Source of the DNA: an uncultured candidate division WPS-2 bacterium
GTDB lineage: Bacteria > Vulcanimicrobiota > Vulcanimicrobiia > Vulcanimicrobiales > Vulcanimicrobiaceae
Assembly (NCBI GenBank): GCA_937927945.1
Contig: CALEYW010000026.1
Location: forward strand, 54,935-118,934
Direction of reading: 5' to 3'
Length of the DNA: 64,000 nucleotides
Shown here: positions 41,891-51,004 of the stretch, one piece after another
How the letters are laid out: the number at the start of each line of letters is the position of its first letter
Position numbering within the stretch: position 1 is the stretch's first letter
The notes under the pieces: generated by a model
Told to the model about the DNA's origin: nothing
Database searches by the model: none
The model's input: only the letters and a program-made list of their open reading frames with translations
Made by a program: the position numbers and the translations under genes

Positions 41891-42919
41891 ATGTTCTTCC
41901 GCTCGCGGGCGGGATTCCTCACGCTCGCGCTCGTTCCGCTGTGCGCCGCGGCCGCCGGCTGCGCTCCGAAGCACGCCGCGAACGGCGTCCCGCGCATCGG
42001 GATGGTCACCGACGTGGGCGGCCTCGGAGACCGCTCGTTCAACGACTCCGCCTACGCCGGGCTGCTGCGCGCGGAAACGGAGCTGCACGCCGAGGGGACC
42101 GTGCTGCAATCACGGTCGGCCGCCGATTACGCGATCAACATGACCGTGCTCGCCAACAAAGAGTACGACGAGATCTTCGCCATCGGCTTCCTCATGGCGA
42201 AGGACGTCGCCGACGTCGCGGCCCGCTACACGAAGCGGAACTTCGCGATCATCGACGCGGTCGTCGACCTCCCCAACGTCACCTCGGTCACGTTCAAAGA
42301 GGAAGAGGGTTCGTACTTGGCCGGCGCGCTCGCCGCGCTGACGACCAAGACCAAGACGATCGCCTTTCTCGGCGGAATCGACATCCCGCTGCTGCGCAAG
42401 TTCGAGGCGGGTTTCGCCGCCGGCGCGCGCCAGATCGACCCGTCGGTAAAAGTGCTGGTGAAATACACGGGCTCGTTCGACGATCCGGCCGCCGGCAAGG
42501 AACTCTCCGGCGTGCTGTACGACCAGGGCGCCGACATCGTGTACGTTGCGGCCGGTAAAGCCGGCCTCGGCGCGATCGATCAGGCGAAGCGGCGCAGCGA
42601 CGTCTTCATCATCGGCGTCGATTCCAATCAAGACGGGATGGCGCCCGGCAAGATTCTCACCAGCATGATAAAGCGGGTCGATACCGGCGTCTTCCGCGTA
42701 TGCCAAGAAGCGGTCGCCCATCGCAAGCGCTCCGCGCATCTCGTGCTCGGGTTGAAAGAAGGCGGCGTCGGGCTGACCGACTTCCACTACACGCGCAGCG
42801 TCGTGACGCCGGCGAAGATCGCGGTGCTCGCGAAACTGCGCACCGCGATCGTCTCGGGCACGATCGTCGTACCGTCGACCAGGGAGGGATTGGCATCGTA
42901 CACGCGCCTCCCGCTCTGA
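41891..42919 (+). CDS. BMP-family nucleoside-binding lipoprotein
   Basis: A 342-residue substrate-binding protein of the Bmp/PnrA family for purine nucleosides. The signal peptide ends in a lipobox AAGC with the acylated Cys24. Family marks are IGMVTDVGGLGDRSFNDSAYAG and ALAALTTKTKTIAFLGGIDIP, then VYVAAGKAGLGAIDQAK and IGVDSNQDG. ATG 41891 follows a perfect AGGAGG (41881-41886). The ATPase and two permeases follow immediately, so this is a complete nucleoside importer. Confidence 0.94.
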   Translation: MFFRSRAGFLTLALVPLCAAAAGCAPKHAANGVPRIGMVTDVGGLGDRSFNDSAYAGLLRAETELHAEGTVLQSRSAADYAINMTVLANKEYDEIFAIGFLMAKDVADVAARYTKRNFAIIDAVVDLPNVTSVTFKEEEGSYLAGALAALTTKTKTIAFLGGIDIPLLRKFEAGFAAGARQIDPSVKVLVKYTGSFDDPAAGKELSGVLYDQGADIVYVAAGKAGLGAIDQAKRRSDVFIIGVDSNQDGMAPGKILTSMIKRVDTGVFRVCQEAVAHRKRSAHLVLGLKEGGVGLTDFHYTRSVVTPAKIAVLAKLRTAIVSGTIVVPSTREGLASYTRLPL

Positions 42920-44337
42920 CGCTGCGCGGCGTGCGCCGGCGCTTCGGCGCCGTACAGGCCGTCGACGGCGTCGATCTCGAGCTGCTGCCGGGCGAGATCC
43001 ACGCGCTCGTCGGCGAGAACGGCGCGGGCAAATCGACGCTCGCGGCGATCGCGTACGGTGCCGTGCGCGCCGACGAAGGCACCGTCGAGGCACTGGGCGT
43101 CGTCGGCCTCGTGCACCAGCACTTCAAACTGATCGAGCGGCTGCGCGTGTGGGAGAACGTGCTGCTCAACCGCGAGCCGAAGCGCGGCTGGACGATCGAC
43201 GTGCCGGCGGCGCGAGCGCGCGTGCTGGAACTCGCCGCGAAGTACGGCTTGGCGGTGGATCCCGACGCGGTCGTCGAGACCCTCCCGGTCGGCATCAAGC
43301 AGCGGGTCGAATTGCTGCGCGAGCTCGATCGCGAACCGGCCGTGCTGCTGCTGGACGAACCGACGGCGGCGCTCGCGCCGAGCGAGATCGCGTCGTTCTT
43401 CGAAACGGTGCGCGGCCTCGCCGCGCGCGGCACCGCGGTGCTCGTCGTCACGCACAAGCTCGCCGAAGTGATCGCCTATTCGCAGCGGGTCACCGTGATG
43501 CGCGCCGGCGCCGTCGTCGCCCGCCATCTGACCGGCGAAACGAACGCCGACGCGATCGCGCGCGAGATGGTCGGCGGCGAGGTCCCGGCCCTCGCGACCC
43601 GCGCGGCCACCGAACCCGCCGTGCTGCTCGAGGCGCACGGACTCTCCGCGACGTCCGGGACGAGCGCGCTCACCGACGTGACCTTCGCAGTGCGGGCCGG
43701 CGAGATCGTCGGGATTGCGGGCATCGAGGGAAACGGTCAGTCCGCGCTCGCCGACGCGCTGGCCGGCATCGTCCCGTTCACCGGCGAGCTGCGCCTGGCC
43801 GGCGTCGTACTGCGCCCCGACGATTCGCCGGCGGCTCGGCTCGCGCGCGGCATTCGGGTGATCCCGCAAGATCGGCGCCGCGAAGCGCTGGTCCTCGACT
43901 GGGACGTGTGCGACAACGTCGTGCTGGGCCGGCAGCGGACGCTGCCGCGAGCCGGCTACGACGCGGCGGCGCGCGAGGTGATCGAACGGTTCGACGTACG
44001 GCCGCCCGACCCGGGCGCCATCGTCGGAATGCTCTCCGGCGGCAACCAGCAGAAGGTCGTCGTGGGCCGGCTGCTCTCCGGCGCTCCCAAGCTCGTCGTC
44101 GCGTATCAGCCGACGCGCGGGATCGACATCGGCGCGGCGGCGCTGGTGCAGTCGCGCCTGATCGAGGCGCGCAACGCGGGCGCCGGCGTGCTGCTGATCT
44201 CGTTCGAGCTCGACGAGATCTTCGCGTGCGCCGATCGCGTGCTGGTGATCGCCGGCGGCGCGTTCGTCGGCTCGTTCGACCGCGCGGCGATCGACCGCGG
44301 CCGCATCGGCGCGCTGATGGCCGGAGGTCGCGCCTGA
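42895..44337 (+). CDS. Nucleoside ABC importer, double ATP-binding subunit
   Basis: A tandem-domain ATPase of about 480 residues, like YufO/BmpB-type nucleoside importers and sugar importers. Domain 1 has Walker A GENGAGKST, the modified signature LPVGIKQRVELL and Walker B AVLLLDEPTAAL. Domain 2 has a degenerate Walker A (GIEGNGQSALADAL), a normal signature LSGGNQQKVVVGRLL and Walker B KLVVAYQPTRGID. No ATG, GTG or TTG precedes the first strand PALTLRGVRRRFG in this frame. I place the start at ATC 42895, six bases after AGGGAGGG (42881-42888); the first standard start, GTG 42931, would remove the first beta strand. It overlaps the lipoprotein gene by 25 bases. Confidence 0.88.
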   Translation: MVHAPPALTLRGVRRRFGAVQAVDGVDLELLPGEIHALVGENGAGKSTLAAIAYGAVRADEGTVEALGVVGLVHQHFKLIERLRVWENVLLNREPKRGWTIDVPAARARVLELAAKYGLAVDPDAVVETLPVGIKQRVELLRELDREPAVLLLDEPTAALAPSEIASFFETVRGLAARGTAVLVVTHKLAEVIAYSQRVTVMRAGAVVARHLTGETNADAIAREMVGGEVPALATRAATEPAVLLEAHGLSATSGTSALTDVTFAVRAGEIVGIAGIEGNGQSALADALAGIVPFTGELRLAGVVLRPDDSPAARLARGIRVIPQDRRREALVLDWDVCDNVVLGRQRTLPRAGYDAAAREVIERFDVRPPDPGAIVGMLSGGNQQKVVVGRLLSGAPKLVVAYQPTRGIDIGAAALVQSRLIEARNAGAGVLLISFELDEIFACADRVLVIAGGAFVGSFDRAAIDRGRIGALMAGGRA

Positions 44338-45362
44338 TGCCGTACGCGTTCGTCCGCGGCCGCGCGTTTCGCGACATCGTCATCGTGCTGGTGCTCGTCT
44401 TCGGCGTCGGGTCGATCGCGATGCTGCTCGCGCACGTCTCGCCGCTCGTCGCGTTCGGCGCGCTCTTCGACGGCGCGTTCGGCACGCGGGAAGAAGTCGC
44501 CGAGACGCTGGTCCAGGCAACCAACTTGCTCTTCCCGGCGCTCGGCATCGCGGTCGCGTTCCGCGCCGGACTCTTCAACATCGGCGCCGAGGGCCAGTTG
44601 ATTCTCGGCGGCTTCGCCGCGGGGTGGCTGGGCGCGCAGCTCCCACTGCCGTGGTACCTCGCGATCCCGATGGTGCTGGTCGCCGGCGCGCTGGCCGGCG
44701 GCGTATGGGGCGCAATCCCCGGTTTTCTGCGGGCCCGGTTCGGCGCCAACGAAGTGATCGCGACGCTGATGCTCAACGTCGTCGCCGTGCTCCTGGCGAC
44801 GTACCTGGTGAACGGCCCGCTGGCGCTGCCCGGCAGCGGGGCGTCGGAGACGCCGAGCTTGCCGCACGCCGCCCAGCTGCCGGATCTCGTCGCCGACTCG
44901 CGTTTGACGTGGGCGTTCCCGATCGCGCTCGGGCTCGCGTTCGTGCTGCGTTGGATGCTGCAGCGAACCGTGTTCGGCTACGAATTGCGCGCCGCGGGCG
45001 ATGCGCCCGAGGCCGCCAAGCGCGCGGGAATCGACTTGCGCCGTACGGCGTTCGTCGCGATGGCGCTCTCGGGCGCGATCGCCGGGCTCGGCGGCGCGAC
45101 GATCGTAGCGGGCGAACTGCATCGCTTCAACACCGGCCTCTCACCGGGCTACGGGTTCATCGCGATCGCCGTGGCGCTGGTCGGGAACCTCGACCCGCTC
45201 TGGATCATCGTCGCGTCGCTGGCCTTCGGCGTCCTGCAGAGCGGCGGGATCGCGATGCAGGCCGAAGCAGGCGTCCCCCGCGACGTCGTCGCGCTGGTGA
45301 CCGGCCTCGTCATCATCGCGCTGGCCGGGCGGCGCGTCGTCGCGGCGCGGAGGTCGACGTGA
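44337..45362 (+). CDS. Nucleoside ABC importer, permease subunit 1
   Basis: A 341-residue BPD-type inner-membrane permease with about nine spans. FRAGLFNIGAEGQLILGGFAAGWLG and RARFGANEVIATLMLNVVAVLL are typical of the YufP-like half, as is YELRAAGDAPEAAKRAGID. ATG 44337 overlaps the ATPase stop by one base. It pairs with the next gene. Confidence 0.93.
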   Translation: MPYAFVRGRAFRDIVIVLVLVFGVGSIAMLLAHVSPLVAFGALFDGAFGTREEVAETLVQATNLLFPALGIAVAFRAGLFNIGAEGQLILGGFAAGWLGAQLPLPWYLAIPMVLVAGALAGGVWGAIPGFLRARFGANEVIATLMLNVVAVLLATYLVNGPLALPGSGASETPSLPHAAQLPDLVADSRLTWAFPIALGLAFVLRWMLQRTVFGYELRAAGDAPEAAKRAGIDLRRTAFVAMALSGAIAGLGGATIVAGELHRFNTGLSPGYGFIAIAVALVGNLDPLWIIVASLAFGVLQSGGIAMQAEAGVPRDVVALVTGLVIIALAGRRVVAARRST

Positions 45363-46234
45363 ACCCCGTCCTTGCCGGCATCCTCGCCGTCCTCGGCCTG
45401 ACGCTCGTGAAGGCGACGCCGCTGATCTACGCGGCGCTGGGCGGCGTGCTGAGCGAGCGCTCCGGCGTGGTGAACATCGGTCTCGAAGGAATCATGATCG
45501 CGGGCGCGTTCACCGCGGTCGTCGTGAGCGGCCTCTCCGGCAGCCCGCTGGTCGGCGCGCTCGCCGGTGTCCTGGCGGGCGCAGGAGTCGCCGCGCTGCT
45601 CGCCTTCGCCGCGACGCGCCTCGGCGTCGATCAGATCGTCGCCGGCACCGGCTTGAACATCGCCGCCCTCGCGGCCGCGGCGTTCGGTCTGGTGCTGATC
45701 TACCACCAGCCCGGCGCGTCGCGCGAGGTGCCGGCGTTCGGTCACGCCGGCGAGAACATGCTCATCCTGCTGGCGTTCCTCGCCGCCGCCGCCTTGCACG
45801 TCGTGCTCACCCGCACGCCATGGGGCTTGCACGTTCGCGCCTGCGGCGAGGATCCCAGCGCCGCGGAGGCGGCAGGGATCGACGCGCTGCGCACCCGGTT
45901 CACCGCCGTCGTGATCGGCGGCGCGATCGCGGCGCTCGGCGGCGTGTACCTCTCGCTCGCGGAGCTCGATCTGTATTCCGACGGGATGACGGCGGGCCGC
46001 GGGTTCATCGCGCTCGCCGCGGTGATCTTCGGCCGCTGGACGCCGTTCGGCGCGACCGGCGCGGCGTTGTTCTTCGGGTTCTTCGCGGCGCTGCAATACT
46101 CGCTGCAGCGCGCCGGCGTGCCGAGCGAACTGATGCAGGCGCTGCCGTATCTGGCCGCGCTGGTTGCGCTGGCGGGCTTCGCCGGACGCGTGCGCGCGCC
46201 GGCTGCGGACGGCGTTCCGTACGTCCGGCAATGA
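45359..46234 (+). CDS. Nucleoside ABC importer, permease subunit 2
   Basis: A 291-residue permease, the YufQ-like half, with GGVLSERSGVVNIGLEGIMI, LGVDQIVAGTGLNIAALAA and HVRACGEDPSAAEAAGIDAL. GTG 45359 overlaps the previous stop by 4 bases. It closes the importer operon lipoprotein-ATPase-permease-permease. The imported nucleoside would feed salvage, whose enzymes are not in the window. Confidence 0.93.
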   Translation: MNPVLAGILAVLGLTLVKATPLIYAALGGVLSERSGVVNIGLEGIMIAGAFTAVVVSGLSGSPLVGALAGVLAGAGVAALLAFAATRLGVDQIVAGTGLNIAALAAAAFGLVLIYHQPGASREVPAFGHAGENMLILLAFLAAAALHVVLTRTPWGLHVRACGEDPSAAEAAGIDALRTRFTAVVIGGAIAALGGVYLSLAELDLYSDGMTAGRGFIALAAVIFGRWTPFGATGAALFFGFFAALQYSLQRAGVPSELMQALPYLAALVALAGFAGRVRAPAADGVPYVRQ

Positions 46235-46286
46235 ACGCTCACTCCATTTGTCGCGCCGCGCTCACCTCACACTCCATTCAAGCAAC

Positions 46287-46314
46287 TTGACTTTTGTCGT
46301 GACCGACCGACAAT
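46287..46314 (+). promoter_or_regulatory. Promoter of the serine hydrolase gene, leaderless layout
   Basis: TTGACT (46287-46292) and GACAAT (46309-46314) are 16 bases apart. The ATG at 46322 follows after 7 bases, where transcription should begin, and no ribosome site fits in the space. Confidence 0.55.
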
Positions 46315-46321
46315 AGAGTCA

Positions 46322-47359
46322 ATGCGAGTACCACGACGCGCCATCTCAGCGGTCGCGCTGTTCGCCTTCAATCTCGCCGGCGTTTTGCCGGCGCAGGCCC
46401 TTACCGTGCCCGGGCCGCTGGCCGACTTTCAGGTGCGGCTCTCCGCGTTTTCGCTGCGCGCGCCGGGTCACGTCGGCATCGCGGTCACCGACGTGTCGAC
46501 CGGTCTCACCACCGGGATCAACCAGGGCGCGGAGATGCCGGCGGCGTCGACGATCAAGATCCCGGTGATGGTCGAAGTGTTCCGCCAGCTCGGCGCCGGA
46601 GCGTTCGACCTCAATCGTCACGTGAGGCTGCGCGCGTCCGATAGGGATTGGGGTTCGGGCGACCTCGCCGACGCGCGGGTCGGCTCGTCGTACACCGTCG
46701 CCCGGCTTCTCACCCTCATGATCGACGTCAGCGACAACACCGCGACCAACATGCTGATCCGCCTGGTCGGCCGCCGGCACATCAACGACACGATGATCGA
46801 ACTGGGCCTGACGCACACGCGCCTGACCGACTTCATCCGTACCAGCGGGACGATGATCCGTTGGGCGCTGCGCTCGAGCCCGGCCGACATGGCGCATTTG
46901 CTGCGGTCGATGGCACGCAACCAGCTGATCGACGAATGGTCGTCGCGCGAGATGATCGCGATCCTGCGCGGCCAGACCCACAACGGCTTGCTCCCCGAAC
47001 CGCTGCCGACCGGCACCGACATCGCGCACAAGACCGGCACCCTGCACGATACCCTCAACGACGTCGGCATCGTGTACGAGGGCGAAGAGCCCTACGTGAT
47101 CGCGGTGATGACGACCGATCTGCCGACGCTCGACGCGGGCCGCCGCTTCATCCGGGGCGTCTCCCGGATGGCCTACGACGCGCTGGGCCGCTACGCGTCG
47201 TGGCGCTCGGAGAACCCTCCGACGATTGCCATGCCGCAGCCGGCCGCCGCCGCGACGACGCCCGAACAGCAGATGTGGACGCCGGCGCGGGCCGAAGGCG
47301 CGGCACCCGACAGCGCGCCCGCCGCGGCGAGTCCCGCACCGGCTACGGGTTCGCCGTGA
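46322..47359 (+). CDS. Class A beta-lactamase-like serine hydrolase, exported
   Basis: A 345-residue penicillin-recognising serine hydrolase. A signal peptide (1-26, ending AQA) precedes the motifs STIK (Ser76-Lys79), SDN (137-139) and KTG (237-239). The omega-loop ExxLN motif that supplies the deacylating glutamate of true class A enzymes is not visible between SDN and KTG, so slow turnover or a peptidase/PBP-like role is more likely than penicillin resistance. The last 55 residues are Ala/Pro-rich. ATG 46322 lies 7 bases after a promoter, so it is probably leaderless. It stands alone between the importer and the MEDS gene. Confidence 0.85.
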   Translation: MRVPRRAISAVALFAFNLAGVLPAQALTVPGPLADFQVRLSAFSLRAPGHVGIAVTDVSTGLTTGINQGAEMPAASTIKIPVMVEVFRQLGAGAFDLNRHVRLRASDRDWGSGDLADARVGSSYTVARLLTLMIDVSDNTATNMLIRLVGRRHINDTMIELGLTHTRLTDFIRTSGTMIRWALRSSPADMAHLLRSMARNQLIDEWSSREMIAILRGQTHNGLLPEPLPTGTDIAHKTGTLHDTLNDVGIVYEGEEPYVIAVMTTDLPTLDAGRRFIRGVSRMAYDALGRYASWRSENPPTIAMPQPAAAATTPEQQMWTPARAEGAAPDSAPAAASPAPATGSP

Positions 47360-47413
47360 GAAATCGCGAAAACGGGGAAATGTAGGCTCGGTACTCTCCC
47401 CCGAAAGCCGCCG

Positions 47414-48199
47414 TTGACCGACCCGATCTCCCAGCCGCACGCCCTTCGGGACGGCGCGCGGCGCCACATCGTCCAGTTCTATCAGGGCGACGAACAGGCG
47501 CTGGCCTCGAACGTCGCGCGTTTCTTTTCTGACGGCTTGATCCGGGGCGAAGGCGTCGTCGCGATCACGAGGCCGGGCCGCCGCGCCGCAATCGTCCGGG
47601 CGCTCGCAGAATTGAACGTCGATGTCGACGCAGCGGTGCGGGGCGGCTCCGTCGTGCTGCTCGATGCCGAGGAGACCCTCGCGCGCTTCATCCGTCATGA
47701 CGGACCCGACCGTTTGCGTTTCGAGGGGGTCATCGGGCCGGTCTTGCACGATCTCCGCAGCGCGACGGGCACCCGCGACGTCCGCGCTTACGGTGAGATG
47801 GTAGGGATCTTGTGGGAATCGGGCCGCCGGGCGGACGCGCTGCGGCTCGAGGAACTCTGGAACGGCCTCCTCGAGCGCGAGGAATTACAGCTCTTCTGCG
47901 GCTATCCGATCGACGTGTTCGGCCCCGAGTTCACGGTGGGCGGCGTCGACCCGGTCTTGTGCGCGCACACCCACCTTGCCCCGGCGAACGACGGGCGGCT
48001 CGAAGCGGCGGTCGAACGGGCGATGGACGACGTTCTCGGCGCGCGGAGCGACTTGCTGCGTCCCTTGATGAAGCCGAACCACCGGCCGTCGTGGGCCGCG
48101 ATGCCGCGCGGCGAAGCGGTCGTGCTCTGGTTGCGCAACAACCTGCCCGAGGCCGCCGGTCAGATTCTGGCGCGCGCTCGATCGCACTATCGAGCCTGA
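47414..48199 (+). CDS. MEDS-domain sensor protein
   Basis: A 261-residue protein that begins with the DcmR/MEDS sensory pattern HIVQFYQGDEQALASNVARFFSDGL and GEGVVAITRP; MEDS domains are found in sensors of hydrocarbon derivatives in methylotrophs and methanogens. Later marks are VRAYGEMVGILWESGR and LEELWNGLLEREELQLFCGYP. The last 70 residues are helical and contain no kinase or DNA-binding motif I can see, so its output must come from a partner. TTG 47414 is chosen from the N-terminal match. A zinc dehydrogenase follows 30 bases later. Confidence 0.8.
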   Translation: MTDPISQPHALRDGARRHIVQFYQGDEQALASNVARFFSDGLIRGEGVVAITRPGRRAAIVRALAELNVDVDAAVRGGSVVLLDAEETLARFIRHDGPDRLRFEGVIGPVLHDLRSATGTRDVRAYGEMVGILWESGRRADALRLEELWNGLLEREELQLFCGYPIDVFGPEFTVGGVDPVLCAHTHLAPANDGRLEAAVERAMDDVLGARSDLLRPLMKPNHRPSWAAMPRGEAVVLWLRNNLPEAAGQILARARSHYRA

Positions 48200-48229
48200 A
48201 CTGCATCGGCGCGCGGCGAAGGGCGCCGC

Positions 48230-49366
48230 GTGACGACAGCGCGAGCGGCGATCTTGATGCGGCAAGGATCGCCGCGGCCCTATGCCCAGAGCCGGCCGAT
48301 CGAGATCGTCGAGGTCGAGCTGGATCCGCTCGGCTACGGTGAGGTGCAGGTCGCGGTCGCCAGCGTCGGCGTGTGCCACTCCGACCTCTCGACCGTCGAC
48401 GGCACCTTCGTGCGGCCGGTTCCGCTGGCGCTCGGTCACGAAGCGGCCGGGACGGTCGAAGCGATCGGCCCGGGCGTCAGCCGCGTCGCGCCGGGCGACA
48501 AGGTGGTCTTCTCGTTCGTTCCGATGTGCGGTCACTGCATCGAGTGCGCCGGCGGCCGCCCCGCGCTCTGCGAACCCGGCAACCGCGCCAACGCTGCCGG
48601 CACGCTGATGCGCGAGCGTCGTCCCGCGCGGCGCGGCGACGAGCGGATGTACACGCAGCTCGGCGTCGGCGGCTTTGCGGAGCGGACCGTCTGCGCCGAA
48701 GAATCGCTGGTTCGCATCCCGGCCGATACGCCGCTCGAGATCGCCGCGTTGTTCGGCTGCGCGGCCCTCACCGGACTCGGTGCCGTGCTGAATTCCGCGC
48801 AGGTCGAAGCCGGGACCAGCGTCGCGATCTTCGGTGCGGGCGGGGTCGGGCTGATGGCGCTGTTCGGGGCGGTCATCGCCGGCGCGACCGACATCGTCGT
48901 CGTCGATCCGGTTGCGGAGAAGCGCGCGCTGGCGCGAGAACTCGGGGCGACGGCAACCGTCGACCCCGCGACCGGCGACGCCGCAGACCAGGTGCGCGCC
49001 ATTCTTGCGCAGCGCGGCGCGGACTATGCGTTCGAAGCCGCCGGCGTCGCCGCGGCGCTGGAGTCGGCGTTCCTCGCGACCGCGTCCGGCGGTACGACGG
49101 TGGCCATCGGGCTGCCGCGCAGTGACGCGACCGCGGCGATCCCCCACAGCCTGCTCGTCCGCAACGACCGCACGCTCAAGGGCAGCTTCATGGGCTCCTC
49201 CGTTCCGCAGCGCGACATTCCGCGCTACATCGCGCTGTGGCGGGCCGGAAAACTTCCGATCGAGCGCCTCGTCAGCGGCACGATCGGCCTCGACGGTCTC
49301 AACGCCTCCCTCGACGCCCTCGCCGAAGGCCGCACGATCCGCACGATCTGCACGATCGGGCGATGA
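48230..49366 (+). CDS. Zinc-dependent alcohol dehydrogenase (medium-chain)
   Basis: A 378-residue MDR-family enzyme. Catalytic zinc ligands are Cys49 (GVCHSD) and His70 (GHEAAGTVEAIG). The structural zinc site is Cys100-Cys103-Cys106-Cys114 (CGHCIECAGGRPALC), and the NAD site is AIFGAGGVGLMALF. The layout resembles class III/aryl-alcohol dehydrogenases, which act on alcohols, aldehydes or S-hydroxymethyl thiols. GTG 48230 has GAAGGG (48218-48223). Its place after the MEDS sensor hints that the sensor reports an alcohol or C1-type substrate, which is inference. Confidence 0.92.
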   Translation: MTTARAAILMRQGSPRPYAQSRPIEIVEVELDPLGYGEVQVAVASVGVCHSDLSTVDGTFVRPVPLALGHEAAGTVEAIGPGVSRVAPGDKVVFSFVPMCGHCIECAGGRPALCEPGNRANAAGTLMRERRPARRGDERMYTQLGVGGFAERTVCAEESLVRIPADTPLEIAALFGCAALTGLGAVLNSAQVEAGTSVAIFGAGGVGLMALFGAVIAGATDIVVVDPVAEKRALARELGATATVDPATGDAADQVRAILAQRGADYAFEAAGVAAALESAFLATASGGTTVAIGLPRSDATAAIPHSLLVRNDRTLKGSFMGSSVPQRDIPRYIALWRAGKLPIERLVSGTIGLDGLNASLDALAEGRTIRTICTIGR

Positions 49367-49376
49367 GCGTCCGCCC

Positions 49377-49390
49377 TTGTCACCCCGAGC
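49377..49390 (+). repeat. Intergenic 14-mer TTGTCACCCCGAGC, copy 1
   Basis: This 14-mer recurs with one change at 51005-51018 (TTGTCACGCCGAGC). Both copies lie just past the stop of a minus-strand gene. They resemble the TGTCATCCTGAGC-like sequences scattered between genes in several phyla, so they may be remnants of such an element. Confidence 0.4.
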
Positions 49391-49402
49391 GAATGGGAAT
49401 CA

Positions 49403-50914
49403 CTAGCCGAAGCTCTTGAGCTTCGGGAACAGGTTGGCCGCCGGCGGCGTCAGGTCGCGGCAGAACGCGATCGCCTTGCCGTTCTCGTAGCCCATGGCGT
49501 AAGGCGAAGCGGTCCTGCCCACCAGCCGGACGTCGCGACAGTACGGCCGCATCCGCTCGACGTGGCGCTGCACGCGCAGGACGTGCTGCGGATCCTGTCC
49601 GCGCAATCCCCACAGATAGTACTGGTTGTGTCCGCTGAGCGCGGCCGGCAGGCCGTACGCCGATCCGTAGACGTCGAGCGCCGCCGCCTCGCCGTAGTTG
49701 TCGACCAGCACGGCGGTGCGCGCTCGCTCGTCCGGCGGAAGCGCCTCGAACGCGGTTCCGACCTCGCGGACGAAATCGCGCCAGCCCAACTGGTCGGCGA
49801 ATTCCTGCGGCAGTGCGGTGCCGGCGAAACTCTTCTCCTGCTGCTGCGGAGCGAAGTGCAGCCATCGCATGTACCCGGCGATCGCTTGCGGCGGCAAGAT
49901 CGGCATCGCCAACGGCGCGATCAGTGCCGAGAGGGCTACGGCGGCGCCGAGGTACACGGCGCGCGCCGACGCGCCGCGCACCGCGCGTTCGAGCGCGACG
50001 CCGCCGAGCGCGAACAGCGCCGGATACGCGGCGGCGATGTAGTAGTCTTTGCCGTGGCCCGCAAACGTCAGCACCGTCACGACGACGCAGGCGAGCGCGA
50101 TGAAACGGAACCTCGCGAGATCGCGCCACACGAACGGCGCGGCGAGGCCGGCGATCCAGAGCGGCGCGAACAGCGGGTTCATCACGATCATCTGATTCAG
50201 GATGAATGCGACCGGCGTGACGTCCGCGTTCTTGTCGCCGGCGGCACGCAAGAGCTCGACGAATGGCCAGCCGTTCGCGGCCTGCCACACGACCGACGGC
50301 GCCGCGATCAGCACCATCAGCGCCAGGCCGATCCAGAGTTCGCGCCGCGCGAACAGCCGCCGCTCCGGAACGATCAGCAGGGCGGCGGCGAGCGCGACGA
50401 GCCACGACGCGAGCGCGTATTTCGCTTCCAGCGCGACGCCCGCGACGACGCCGCTCCAGATCAGCGCGCGGCGATCGTCGAGCAGCGCGGCCCGGGCCAG
50501 CCCGTACGCGAGCGCGGTCCACGCCAGCGGCTCGAACACCGTCGTGTTGAAGGTCGAAAACAATCCCAAGAACATCGGCGCGACGGCGGCCGCGATCCCC
50601 GCCGCCGCAGCCGCGCCGCCTCCGCCGCCGAGCAGCCGCGCGAACCGGACCGTGAGCCACACCAGCGCGGCCGCGGCGAGCACCACCGGAAAGCGCAGCA
50701 GCCACGTCTGATGACCCAAACCGTAGAAGCCGGCCGCGAGCAGCGGGACCAGCGGCGGCTGATCCGCGTACCCGAACGACGGATGCCGGCCGCACACGAT
50801 GAAATACAGCTCGTCGCGGAAGACGTCGTAGCGGTTCGCGAGCGCGAGGTGCGCTACGAAAGTCGGAAGCGCGATCGCCAGCGCAACCGGATCGCGATAC
50901 CAAGGCCGTTCCAT
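49403..50914 (-). CDS. GT39-type membrane glycosyltransferase
   Basis: A membrane protein of about 503 residues with a dozen spans, GT39/PMT-2-like. The first loop reads FRDELYFIVCGRHPSFGYADQPPLVPLL, with the Asp-Glu pair seen at the active site in this superfamily. GVALEAKYALASWL and AGHGKDYYIAAAYPALFALGG follow, then a soluble C-terminal domain of about 130 residues. ATG 50914 is the better of two starts; an in-frame upstream codon at 50950 would add 12 polar residues. It differs in domain order from the GT39 protein at 13716-15368. The acceptor is unknown. Confidence 0.82.
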   Translation of the reverse strand: MERPWYRDPVALAIALPTFVAHLALANRYDVFRDELYFIVCGRHPSFGYADQPPLVPLLAAGFYGLGHQTWLLRFPVVLAAAALVWLTVRFARLLGGGGGAAAAAGIAAAVAPMFLGLFSTFNTTVFEPLAWTALAYGLARAALLDDRRALIWSGVVAGVALEAKYALASWLVALAAALLIVPERRLFARRELWIGLALMVLIAAPSVVWQAANGWPFVELLRAAGDKNADVTPVAFILNQMIVMNPLFAPLWIAGLAAPFVWRDLARFRFIALACVVVTVLTFAGHGKDYYIAAAYPALFALGGVALERAVRGASARAVYLGAAVALSALIAPLAMPILPPQAIAGYMRWLHFAPQQQEKSFAGTALPQEFADQLGWRDFVREVGTAFEALPPDERARTAVLVDNYGEAAALDVYGSAYGLPAALSGHNQYYLWGLRGQDPQHVLRVQRHVERMRPYCRDVRLVGRTASPYAMGYENGKAIAFCRDLTPPAANLFPKLKSFG

Positions 50915-51004
50915 GGCGTCATCATTGCCCGGCGAGGTGTTCGAGCGCAACGCCCACGGGACGAGCGGGCCGCAGCCGAGGACGAACGGGCCGCAACGCA
51001 GCCA

